Under the pieces are notes generated by a model that had not been told where the DNA came from, did no database searches, and was given only the letters and a program-made list of their open reading frames with translations. A program made the translations under genes and the position numbers. From Desulfonema magnum (GTDB lineage Bacteria > Desulfobacterota > Desulfobacteria > Desulfobacterales > 4be13), in contig NZ_CP061800.1 in NCBI RefSeq assembly GCF_017377395.1, positions 3,100,001 through 3,164,000 on the forward strand: 64,000 nt of DNA, given 5' to 3'. Positions within the stretch are counted from its first letter, which is position 1; the number at the start of each line of letters is the position of its first letter. This document shows, one piece after another, positions 21,579-29,543 of the stretch.

Positions 21579-21843
21579 CGTAATATCTCCGCCGCGCCCT
21601 GCTCCTGCGGAATCATTGCTGATGACACCGTTTCAGAGCCTTGGAAACATTTTCATCACCCCACGGCAGGCCTGTAAAATAAAAATGATATCATAAGGAT
21701 AAGTTCTGTCTCAGTGAAATTTGTCTGCAAAAACTGTCCGAACCATTGAATCCTTTGCCGCATAAACGGCGGGTTCCGGGTTGAAATCGGAATGACAGTG
21801 CCGCCGGGAAGCCTCCCCTAAATCCGTTATAATCAGCAAAAAT
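21579..21843. other. Break-point region upstream of the truncated CHAT gene, with a solo family-A right end
   Basis: About 55 bp continue the CHAT-gene frame to a TGA. Beyond that, homology to the repeat protein is lost. At 21812-21836 there is a right end of the family-A element (CTAAATCCGTTATAATCAG), separated by only 7 bp (CAAAAAT) from the left end of the next element at 21844. The sequence between has no gene. Confidence 0.6.
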
Positions 21844-22174
21844 CTGATTATAACGGATTTAGGGGAGGCTGGGAAAGCCCCGTGGGGGCGGCATATTTGC
21901 AGCATCCGTTTATCATGCCGGGCCGGAAAAGCCCCGTGGGGGCGGCATATTTGCAGCATCCGTTTATCATGCCGGGCTGGGAAAGCCCCGTAGGGGCGGC
22001 ATGTTTGCATGCTACAAATATACCGCCCCTACGGGGCTTGGCGGAGGGGCCTGCAAACCTGCTGCTACAAACATGCCGCCCCTACGGGGCTTGGCGGAGG
22101 CCTGCAAACCTGCTGCTACAAATATGCCGCCCCTACGGGGCTTGGTCGGCATCCCCTAAATCCGTTATAATCAG
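21844..22174. repeat. Family-A MITE adjoining the transposase
   Basis: Bounded by family-A termini in inverted orientation. The interior repeats GCATATTTGCAGCATCCG twice and GCCCCTACGGGGCTTGGCGG twice and is strongly palindromic. Any reading frame across it is a product of the repeats. Confidence 0.75.
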
Positions 22175-22184
22175 AAAAAAGACA

Positions 22185-23425
22185 TCAGAACCGGCTCCCC
22201 GGCAAAATCGGACGATCTGCCTCCCCTTTTCGAGGGAAACCTGGCATGTGACAGCCGGGGACCCCCTTCAGTTCAGGCTGCGTATCGATGAAATGATCGC
22301 CGCACATCCCGAACTGTTTCCGCCCGGGGCGGAACGCGGCTGGCGGACAAAGGACAGTTATATTTCGAAAAAACAGGGGATTAAAATCCGACGCATAGAA
22401 ATCGGCGGAGTGAGTCACACAGTCCGCCCGTCCTTCGTCATGCCTTATACGACAGATATGACCGATGACGCGGAAAACGCCCTGTTTCTCCGAAAATTTG
22501 ACGTTCCGTTCTGGGCAATTGCCCGTATTTTTGGGAAAAACCCGATGCATTGGCAACGTACGGAACAGTCCCTCGGACGGAACAGCATTGTCGGCACGAC
22601 CGTGAGAAATCCGGAGAATCTGCCGAAGCACATCGTTGCTGACGAGAAACACACTTCGCTCGGAGGCGGAAAAGCCTATGTCGCCACCACCGTGGCGGAA
22701 GAATGCTTTCTCGGCGCCTCCGTCACCGAAGACGCCGGAGAGGAGTCGCTCGGACAGGCATATGGCAAATACAGGGAGGAAGCCCGCAATGCCGATCCTG
22801 ATTATGCTCCGGAAACCGTCAATACCGACGGATGGAAAGCCACCCGGAACGCCCGGAAAAAGCTTTTTCCGTCCGCCACGCTGATTCTCTGCTTCCTTCA
22901 CACATTCATAGGCATCCGGAATTGTACGAAAAAAAGTTCGGAGAAATTTATGACGAAGTCGTCGGAAAGCTGTGGAACTGCTATAATGCTCCGAACAGAT
23001 CCTCTTTTTCGCAGAGAGTCAGACGATTCGCCGAATGGGCGAAGAAAGTCTCCGTCCCTTCCGCAATCGCCGAAAAAATCGCCAAAATGCGGAAAAATAT
23101 CGCTGACTTCGCCGCTGCATATGATTTTCCGGGGGCGCACAGAACGAGCAATATGCCCGAACGCCTGATGCGGAGAACGGATCGGCATCTCTTCAACACT
23201 CAGTATTTTCATGGTGTCATATCTTCCTCCGAACTCGGCATCCGGGGATGGTCCCTCATTCTCAACTTCGCTCCTTCAAACCCTTATACCGTGAAGAAGT
23301 ACGACGGTTTGCAGAGTCCTGCGGAACGACTTAACGGATTCCGCTATCACGACAACTGGCTGCATAACCTTCTGATATCAGCTTCTCTGGGCGGCTTTCG
23401 CGGGCCTCCCCTAAATCCGTTATAA
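22185..23425 (+). pseudogene. DDE transposase, frameshifted at an A7 run
   Basis: Two frames together encode one protein. The first (to ~22937) has HIVADEKHTSLGG, NTDGWKATRNARKKLFPSA and LILCFLHTFIGIRN. The second (from ~22930 to 23425) has KFGEIYDEVVGKLW, then NMPERLMRRTDRHLFNTQYF and FRYHDNWLHNLL. The Asp of ADEKH, Asp of TDGW and Glu of MPERL fit a DDE triad. The join is at a run of seven A (22929-22935): an eighth A would restore one frame, so either a base was lost or the ribosome slips -1 there. No start codon is evident after the MITE; the frame is simply open through it. IS family not assigned. Confidence 0.7.
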
Positions 23426-23547
23426 TCAGAATATAATATATATAATACAGGTTTGTCGTTAAGTCATCCGAAAACCTTGTCAGACAGGAAAGAGAAAACA
23501 TAAAACTGACATTCCTCACCCGGATATTTATGATAACCTACTGATTT

Positions 23548-23829
23548 ATAAATAATTTATTTTTAAAACGAATTACCAGAGAACCATTATTTGAAACAGG
23601 AAAAAACACAGGTATCCGCCCGGAACATGCACAGCGACTTCGCCGGATACTTGCGCTTCTTGAAACAGCCAGTGTAATTGAAGACATGGATTTACCCGGT
23701 CTTAATTTGCATGAACTGAAGGGAAAAAGAAGAGGAACATGGTCAGTCAAAGTAAGCGGCAACTGGCGGATAACATTTCAGATCACCGGAGGTGATGTTT
23801 ATAATGTCAGTTACGAAGATTATCACTAA
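23548..23829 (+). CDS. higB: HigB/RelE-family toxin lacking a canonical start codon
   Basis: An open frame of ~93 codons between a TGA at 23542 and a TAA at 23827 translates to [18 protein letters not shown]..., then [18 protein letters not shown], then [19 protein letters not shown] and [10 protein letters not shown], ending YEDYH. This is the HigB (RelE/ParE fold) ribosome-dependent mRNase pattern over its full length. No ATG, GTG or TTG precedes it in frame; ATA at 23548 or ATT are the only candidates. It is either translated from a rare start or inactivated at its first codon. The HigA-type gene follows 13 bp later. Confidence 0.7.
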   Translation: MNNLFLKRITREPLFETGKNTGIRPEHAQRLRRILALLETASVIEDMDLPGLNLHELKGKRRGTWSVKVSGNWRITFQITGGDVYNVSYEDYH

Positions 23830-23842
23830 AAAGGAGACCGTT

Positions 23843-24133
23843 ATGAGAATGTATAATCCTCCCCATCCCGGAGAAATCATTCGTGAGTGCTGCGTTGAAG
23901 CACTCGGATTAAAGATAGCCGATGCGGCAAAAGCACTGGGAGTTTCGCCCAAAAAATTATCGGCATTACTCAGAGGCAAAACAGGTATCAGCCCGGAGAT
24001 GGCGTTACGTCTCTCAAAAGTATTCGGCCGCACCCCCGAAGGATGGCTCAGACTTCAGTATCAGTATGATCTCTGGAAAACAGAGCAACAGACAGACCTG
24101 ACTGCATTGAGACGAATTCAGGCGGAATGTTAG
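23843..24133 (+). CDS. higA: HigA-family antitoxin (XRE HTH)
   Basis: A 96-residue protein beginning [15 protein letters not shown], the hallmark of HigA antitoxins. An HTH follows ([34 protein letters not shown]) and then [10 protein letters not shown]. The ATG at 23843 has AAGGAG 6 bp upstream, which decides the start over a longer upstream frame overlapping higB. It neutralises HigB and represses the operon in known systems. Full length and apparently intact. Confidence 0.88.
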   Translation: MRMYNPPHPGEIIRECCVEALGLKIADAAKALGVSPKKLSALLRGKTGISPEMALRLSKVFGRTPEGWLRLQYQYDLWKTEQQTDLTALRRIQAEC

Positions 24134-24562
24134 ATTTTGTATATGCCCGAACCCTGATTCATGTTGTCCGAACCCTGATGAAAGGATGAAAGGATTTTCA
24201 GGATTTTTGCCTCGTTCTTTGGGGATTTCTCGGAAGTTCCGCAGGTTTCGGGGGGCTGACAAAAATCATGTTAATCTCTTCATCCTTTCATCAGGGTTCG
24301 GACAAAGAGCAAGGAGATGAATGAAATATTATTATGCCATATTCACAGAAACAGAAAATGCTGCGGAAGCTGATTGCCGGGGGATTTATCCCTCGGCTTT
24401 GGCTTATTCGGTGGTGTTCTAAAACTGGACTTGCTCCGATATTTACCAAATTGATTCAGAGGGTTAAAAAGTTCAGCTCCACTTTTAGAACATTACCGCT
24501 TATTCCTTTGGCTTATTCCTTTGGCTTATTCCTTTGGCTTATTCCTGCCTGCCCACAATCCA
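24134..24562. repeat. Intergenic repeats after higA: 25-bp inverted repeat element and 14-bp tandem repeat
   Basis: GTCCGAACCCTGATGAAAGG... at 24166-24190 is perfectly inverted at 24279-24303, enclosing 88 bp: a 138-bp MITE-like element. Downstream at about 24500-24546 the 14-mer TTGGCTTATTCCTT is repeated three times; 14 is twice the 7-bp period seen elsewhere. The reading frame across this region is low-complexity and not credible. Confidence 0.75.
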
Positions 24563-25468
24563 TTACAAATCCATGCGGATTCTGTCCATTTCAAGGAACA
24601 AATCCTGCTCACGAATCATACCGATGACCCTTTCTTCTACAACAACGACTAACCGCCGGACATTATTTGTAACCATTATATAGGCAGCTTCCATGAGACT
24701 GGATCTCCCATCAATTGTAACCGGAGCCGGGGACATGATCTCCCTGATTTTTTTTTTTAACAATACCTTCATCTCTTTCGTAAACATGCCTCTCCAAAAT
24801 ACAGGTGAATACTGAATATTTTCAGCCATTGATGGTTTCGGCTCACTGAGATAAGGTGGCATAATACATCCGAGCAGGTCATTGATAGCGAGAATTCCCT
24901 GAACATTTCCCTTGTCATCCGTCACCAGAACAGAACGATGCCCTGTTTCCATGATTCTGCTGGTTGATATCCTTGACGCAAATGCTGCTTTCAGCTTTTC
25001 AATAGCATCCTTAACGCTCTGTTCCCCGTTTAATTTTGTATATTCCGTAATAGGAACCATCACCCCCATGATACTCTTTTCTCCGGGATGTCCGCGTTTT
25101 TTTCTCAGATGATAGGCATCAATGATTTTGGCTGACAGAACATCAATATCACAAGGCTTTGAAAGATAATCAAAGACCCCTTCCACCAGAGCTTCCCTGG
25201 CAGACGGCACTGCCCCATGCCCCGTCAGCATGATCACCGGAAGGTCGGGAATTTGCTTTTTGATTTTCTTCAGGGTCCGATGACCATTTATGCCAGGCAT
25301 TTTAACATCAAGCACCACCACATCCGGCTTTACTCTGAGTTTGGCGACAGCCTCCTCACCACTGGCAGCCAAAATGGTCTCAAACCCTCTTCCGTTGAGA
25401 ATCTTTTTGGTCGTTGCCCGAAATTGTTCTTCATCATCTGCCATCAGTACTTTTATCATATGACTCAT
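24563..25468 (-). CDS. Response regulator with receiver and two CBS domains
   Basis: A 301-residue protein. An N-terminal receiver (~6-120) has acidic residues MADDEE, the phosphoacceptor Asp in VVVLDVKMPG, Thr in IMLTGHG and Lys in YLSKPCD. It is followed by paired CBS modules (~145-300: RSVLVTDDKGNVQGILAIND and NVRRLVVVVEERVIGMIREQDLF). CBS pairs usually bind adenine nucleotides. There is no DNA-binding domain, so it is probably a non-transcriptional regulator joining phospho-signalling with energy status. It is the last gene of the phosphate cluster. Its partner kinase is not encoded here. Confidence 0.85.
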   Translation of the reverse strand: MSHMIKVLMADDEEQFRATTKKILNGRGFETILAASGEEAVAKLRVKPDVVVLDVKMPGINGHRTLKKIKKQIPDLPVIMLTGHGAVPSAREALVEGVFDYLSKPCDIDVLSAKIIDAYHLRKKRGHPGEKSIMGVMVPITEYTKLNGEQSVKDAIEKLKAAFASRISTSRIMETGHRSVLVTDDKGNVQGILAINDLLGCIMPPYLSEPKPSMAENIQYSPVFWRGMFTKEMKVLLKKKIREIMSPAPVTIDGRSSLMEAAYIMVTNNVRRLVVVVEERVIGMIREQDLFLEMDRIRMDL

Positions 25469-25566
25469 TGCGTTTCCTCTTTATCAAGATCAGAGTTACC
25501 AATGGGTTTCACTCATCAGAGATCACTGACATCCAGAGTTACCAAGTGATTATGCTGCATCCGATA

Positions 25567-26178
25567 TTATTCAGACTGAACTTTTGAATTCTTGAAAAGT
25601 CCTTCTCCCCCGAAAGTCATAAACCTTGCGAAAAAGAAAGACACAACAATTGCCAGAACCGGTATCAGATAAATCGCCAGACCGAGAAATATCATTATCC
25701 CGTTCTCAATCTCTTTTACCTTTGTCATCAGTATGGCAATTCGAATCACTTTTTCTTTTTTATTCGAAAGCAACGCCACATAAAGCATATTCTTATTCAG
25801 CGTGTCGCTGAAACGAACAGCCGTCCCGATTCTGCTTTTAAACGCAAGTCTCACTTCCGGTCTTTTCAGATGATTATCTGTTCTGATGAAGTTTCTGTCA
25901 GACTCACCAATTACCTTTCCGTTATTCTTTATAATGGTTATTCGGACATTCGCCATCTCCCCGTATTTTTTACAAAATACATCAAGCACAGACGGATTCT
26001 CCGTGTTCGGAAGTATGTCTGAGATAATTCTCGCTAACACCAGAACTTCTTGTTGGAGATAAGCCTCCAGTTTTCTTTTTAATTGCGCTTCCAGTATGAA
26101 ACCGCCTATAGTCATACTCACAATAAGCACAATCGTAAAAATAAGATAAAGCTTCCATATTCGACTAAATCTTATCAT
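25567..26178 (-). CDS. PhoR-like membrane sensor without kinase domain
   Basis: A 203-residue protein: one N-terminal membrane helix (~9-30), an extracytoplasmic domain (~31-160), a second helix (~165-190) and a short tail. The middle has LARIISDILP..., VRITIIKNNGKVIGESDRN, DNHLKRPEVRLAFKSRIGTAVRFSDTL, the pattern of the PhoR-type sensory domain. HAMP, PAS and histidine kinase parts are absent. The ATG at 26178 (AGGAG 8 bp upstream) was preferred to a longer frame overlapping the PiT gene. Its place between a phosphate permease and a REC-CBS protein suggests a phosphate-responsive sensor acting in trans. Confidence 0.65.
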   Translation of the reverse strand: MIRFSRIWKLYLIFTIVLIVSMTIGGFILEAQLKRKLEAYLQQEVLVLARIISDILPNTENPSVLDVFCKKYGEMANVRITIIKNNGKVIGESDRNFIRTDNHLKRPEVRLAFKSRIGTAVRFSDTLNKNMLYVALLSNKKEKVIRIAILMTKVKEIENGIMIFLGLAIYLIPVLAIVVSFFFARFMTFGGEGLFKNSKVQSE

Positions 26179-26270
26179 GGTTCTCTCCTGAATGAATAAA
26201 TCCGTATTCGAACAGTTTTCTCTTATATATCCGCTGAGTTTAAGTTTCCGACCTTGCAGAAAACTGACAG

Positions 26271-27209
26271 CTAAAAGTTGATAACTGATACGAGAAGGCA
26301 AGTGAAAATACATGCGGATACCGGCGTCATGATCCAGCCGCCGGCAATTTTCATAAGCATCTTAGGACTTATTGTTTGCAAATCTCCTACAATCCCCACG
26401 CCGACCACAGCGCCGACAACTGCCTGAGAAGATGAAACCGGCACCCCGATTTGCGTAAAGATGTGAAGTGTGAGTGCCCCGGTCAGAACAACGACAAAAG
26501 CGGAAAACGGGTCTAAGGGAACGATTCCCTTGCCCACGGTCATCATAACTTTTTTGCTGTATGTCAGCACACCGCTGACAATACTCAGCCCTCCGATCAG
26601 TGCGGCAGCTTCTGCGGACAGAATTCCCGATCCCACATAAACACCGGTCACATTGGCGACATTATTGGCACCTAATGAATATGCCCCGTAGCATCCTGAA
26701 ACCAGAATACCAATGAAATATAACATATTACGATGAGTAATATTGAGAACTGTCTTGTTCAGGAGATATCCTGAGAACCGATGAAGAACATACCCGAAAA
26801 ATATTCCGCTGACAGGGGTGAAGACCCAGCACGAAATAATTTTATAAAGTTTGGAAAAATCCGCTGTTCCCGAAAGCATCCCCGCTCCGATAACGGTTCC
26901 GATAATTGCCTGGGACGCGGATGCCGGAACAGCAATAAGTGTCAGTATTGTCATTGTAATGGCGGCAGCCAGGGTACAGCAAAATGCTTCAATCGGTATA
27001 AGGCGGGAAACCTCGCTCACGGTCTTCATGCACTTGGGCCCTTCGAGGATGGCACCGATAAATAAAAACACTGATGTCAGGATGATCGCTGTCCGATACC
27101 TGACAACTCCGGTGGCAACACCTGTTCCGAATATATTAGCAGAGTCATTGGCGCCAAGACTCCATCCCAGAAAAACACCGCTTAAAACTTTCCACATCAT
27201 CCGTTCCAA
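26271..27209 (-). CDS. PiT-family inorganic phosphate transporter
   Basis: A 312-residue polytopic protein with the paired PiT signatures: GANDSANIFGTGVATG near the N-terminus and GANNVANVTGVYVG in the second half, each with an Asn/Asp-rich transport motif, plus internal repeats VPASASQAIIG and VPVSSSQAVVG. It carries phosphate as metal-phosphate coupled to H+ or Na+. It sits directly downstream of a DUF47 gene (70-bp gap), the usual PiT partner. Alternative Met codons a few residues in (MMWK) could be the true start. Confidence 0.92.
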   Translation of the reverse strand: MERMMWKVLSGVFLGWSLGANDSANIFGTGVATGVVRYRTAIILTSVFLFIGAILEGPKCMKTVSEVSRLIPIEAFCCTLAAAITMTILTLIAVPASASQAIIGTVIGAGMLSGTADFSKLYKIISCWVFTPVSGIFFGYVLHRFSGYLLNKTVLNITHRNMLYFIGILVSGCYGAYSLGANNVANVTGVYVGSGILSAEAAALIGGLSIVSGVLTYSKKVMMTVGKGIVPLDPFSAFVVVLTGALTLHIFTQIGVPVSSSQAVVGAVVGVGIVGDLQTISPKMLMKIAGGWIMTPVSACIFTCLLVSVINF

Positions 27210-27279
27210 TCGCCAGATTTGGGTATTTGAAGATTTTCGAAGCTTCCGAAATTGGGGAAGTCAGTCTGAATTATCGGAG

Positions 27280-27912
27280 TCATGCTCTCATACTGACATT
27301 TATGATCTGAAGATGATCACTGGCGTCTTCAATAATATCGCTTATCGTGGTAAGGCCCGATACAAAATCAGCCAGTATTTTTCCTTCCCAAAAATTAGTT
27401 ATAGGTAATTTTCGAATATCCCTGATGAGATCAAACTTAATATCATCAATTTTTTTCTCATAGATCCGGATAGCAAGGGTTTTTTCCCGCAGATCATCTC
27501 CCTTCACCATGGCGTCAAATGTGATCAGGAGCATTTCACAAATTCTGACATTCAGGAATGACACTCTGGCGCATTCGTCTTTTACCTGTTCAGGAATTTC
27601 CGTGTCAAGGTATTGTAAGGCTGTATCCTCAAGCAAGTCGAAAACACGGTCAACGATTTCAACAAATCTGCACAGTTCCGGTCGGAGATATGGCAAAAAT
27701 GCGCCCTGGTATATATCAGAGATGATATTTCTTCTGACAAAATCGCCTTCACGTTCAAGCTCAATGATATTCCGCATAAGATTGGCATCACGGTTTTTCA
27801 GCGCTGTGCTGAAGGTTTCACAAGCCGTGCAGAGAAGTCTGATGTGACGGTTTATGCTCTCTATCACGCTTTGCTCTTTCTTGCCCTGAGATAATATCTT
27901 TTCAAGAAACAT
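27280..27912 (-). CDS. DUF47 (PhoU-like) phosphate transport accessory protein
   Basis: A 210-residue all-helical protein of the TIGR00153/DUF47 family: LLCTACETFSTALKNRD, LEREGDFVRRNIISDIYQGAFLPYLRPE, IVDRVFDLLEDTA, and a C-terminal FVSGLTTISDIIEDASD. The E-x-x-x-D patterns are the metal-binding positions of PhoU relatives. It is next to PiT as expected. It overlaps the upstream CBS gene by 11 bp, indicating an operon. Confidence 0.88.
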   Translation of the reverse strand: MFLEKILSQGKKEQSVIESINRHIRLLCTACETFSTALKNRDANLMRNIIELEREGDFVRRNIISDIYQGAFLPYLRPELCRFVEIVDRVFDLLEDTALQYLDTEIPEQVKDECARVSFLNVRICEMLLITFDAMVKGDDLREKTLAIRIYEKKIDDIKFDLIRDIRKLPITNFWEGKILADFVSGLTTISDIIEDASDHLQIINVSMRA

Positions 27913-28306
27913 GTTTTCCTCTTGCCCTCATAATCAGCGAAGCGTCCATGATATCTATCAGGGAAACAACGCCGATAATGTTGTCTCCTTCACATACAAA
28001 AACCCTTGCAATATCAGACTGCTCCATTAATTTTGAAGCGTCATATATCTTTGTATTCCGGTCAATGCACATAATTGGTTTTGAGGCAATCTCAGAGACC
28101 TTAATATCCTTGGGATTAATCCCTTTCGCCAATACCCCGAAAACAATATCTCTGGCCGTTATAACTCCGTAGTTTGCCGTATCTCCGGGGAATTTGACAA
28201 TCAGGGAGCGGATTCGTCTGTCAACCATTTTTTCTATTGCATCATACAGAGATTGGTCAGCATCCACAAATTTTATTTTGGTCGTCATGAATTCTTCTAA
28301 TTTCAT
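27902..28306 (-). CDS. CBS-domain pair protein
   Basis: A 134-residue protein consisting of two CBS motifs: MTTKIKFVDADQSLYDAIEKMVDRRIRSLIV...YGVITARDIVFGVL and IASKPIMCIDRNTKIYDASKLMEQ...IIGVVSLIDIMDAS. It probably binds AMP/ATP or a similar ligand and regulates the downstream phosphate uptake proteins. First gene of the phosphate cluster. An AAAAAATGAAA-type leader with GGAGGAG lies just upstream. Confidence 0.85.
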   Translation of the reverse strand: MKLEEFMTTKIKFVDADQSLYDAIEKMVDRRIRSLIVKFPGDTANYGVITARDIVFGVLAKGINPKDIKVSEIASKPIMCIDRNTKIYDASKLMEQSDIARVFVCEGDNIIGVVSLIDIMDASLIMRARGKHVS

Positions 28307-28786
28307 TTTTTCTCCTCCTGATTCCGATGCTCAAAATTACAGCTGATAACTGTAATAGTGCAACCCTTATGCCAATAAATATCGGAATAGAAATAGGTTC
28401 AATAACTCATTAAAAAAATTAAGCTTAAAAATATAAATAAATTTTTATGTACGACAAAACCGGGAGAATTTCAAGTCAGTATTTTTTACATGTTGTAAAG
28501 TGAAATACTTATCTGTTACTAGGTATCAGCGATTATCAGTAGATCGAAAAAAGTTTTCAGGCCCCCGCGGGCAGACAGGGCGGACGGGGAAGAAACCCGG
28601 CTTTTTCCGGCGGGAGCGACACTTCGTCCGGGGGAAAAAGCCGGGTTTTTCTGCTCTCCTGCGCTCAGTGCGGAAACTTTTTGATCTGCTGACGGCATAT
28701 CCGCTTATGGCTAAAAATTTTCTTGAATCTTCGGATAATTCATTGTAAGGGAGTTCCAAATAAATAACATACCCGATTCAAAAAAA
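28307..28786. repeat. Phosphate-cluster upstream region and GAAACCCGGCTTTTT hairpin
   Basis: 28307-28500 is AT-rich and should hold the promoter of the minus-strand phosphate cluster. I cannot identify a convincing Pho box. GAAACCCGGCTTTTTCC (28592-28608) pairs with its complement at 28633-28651. The same palindrome core occurs in the family-B elements at 30582, 32264, 37188 and 44385. Confidence 0.6.
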
Positions 28787-28865
28787 TGTAGGGTGGGTGT
28801 AGCGAAGCGGAACCCACCGTTTGCAGGCCGCCCGGTGGGTTCCGCTTCGCTACACCCACCCTACA
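28787..28865. repeat. Perfect 33-bp inverted repeat (GTAGGGTGGGTGTAGCGAAG family)
   Basis: TGTAGGGTGGGTGTAGCGAA... at 28787-28819 is perfectly inverted at 28833-28865 with a 13-nt loop. The half-site TGGGTTxCGCTTCGCT is also present in the two direct repeats at 29065 and 29156, and a shorter relative lies at 4278-4310. Confidence 0.92.
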
Positions 28866-28904
28866 CCGGGTATTCGCTGTTCACAGAACCGGGGCATAAG
28901 CCAA

Positions 28905-29064
28905 TTTTCTGTCATTCCTGCGAAACCAGGAATCCGCTGCTCACGGAATCGGGGCATAAACTAAAAACGGATTCCCGCTTTCACAGGCTTCAGCGTGAAC
29001 TCACGCGAACCGAATGACAAACTGTGCAACCGGATCGAATCAGAACAACTTGATGATCGAGCGA
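28905..29064. mobile_element. Family-D repeat element (TGTCATTCCTGCGAAAG), diverged copy
   Basis: Contains TGTCATTCCTGCGAAACCAG and its distant inverse CTTTCACAGG..GAATGACA, ending in ACTTGATGATCGAGCGAG. These match the ends of the better-kept copies at 38204-38350 and 57761-57910. No coding content. Confidence 0.7.
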
Positions 29065-29505
29065 GTGCGGTGGGTTACGCTTCGCTTCACCCACCCTACA
29101 CCGGATGTTTTGTTTTTGGGGAAATGTCTCAAAGATAATTCTATAAAAAGCATAAGTGCGGTGGGTTACGCTTCGCTTCACCCACCCTACACCGGATGTT
29201 TTGTTTTTGGGGAAATGTCTCAAAGATAATTCTATAAACGGGCATGAGCTGCCGGTCACAACGAATGATGAAAGTTTTACAGTTTTTCCTGACACTTAAC
29301 ACTTAACACCTGACATTTTCATATAAACGGGCATGATCTGCCGGTCACAACGAATGATGAAAGTTTTACAGTTTTTCCTGACACTTAACACTTAACACCT
29401 GACACTTTCATATAAACGGGCATGATCTGCCGGTCACAACGAACGATGAAAGTTTTACAGTTTTTCCTGACACTTAACACTTAACACCTGACACTTTCAT
29501 ATAAA
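29065..29505. repeat. Two ~83-bp direct repeats followed by three 89-bp direct repeats
   Basis: First block: GTGCGGTGGGTTACGCTTCG... starting at 29065 and again at 29156 (offset 91, nearly identical for ~82 bp). Second block: CGGGCATGAxCTGCCGGTCA... starting at 29239, 29328 and 29417 (exact 89-bp spacing). Each copy contains TTAACAC heptamers and ends TTTCATATAAA. Single copies of the second block lie at 32812-32900 and, diverged, at 4358-4448. The block ends ~38 bp before the dehydrogenase start. Confidence 0.92.
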
Positions 29506-29543
29506 AAGCATAAGACAAAACTTATCAGGAAAGGAATAAGACA

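Larger units (their letters stand above)
21844..23429. mobile_element. Composite insertion element with family-A terminal repeats and a transposase
   Basis: Left terminus CTGATTATAACGGATTTAGG... at 21844-21868 and its perfect 25-bp inverse at 23405-23429 enclose a transposase-like gene. Inside, a second inverse terminus at 22150-22174 closes a ~330-bp non-coding unit (21844-22174) made of GCCCCGTAGGGGCGGCAT-type palindromes. This is a MITE fused to the left side of the transposase unit. The flanking 8-mers do not match, so the outer pair may not have moved as one unit. It is a candidate source of activity for the family-A MITEs in this window. Confidence 0.7.

Noticed and set aside
22185..22901. 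238-codon minus-strand frame opposite the transposase
   Set aside because: Codon shadow of the DDE transposase; no recognisable family.
24334..24627. 97-codon frame with repeated LAYSFGLFLW
   Set aside because: Encoded by a 14-bp tandem repeat and overlapping the end of the REC-CBS gene on the other strand; no coding evidence.
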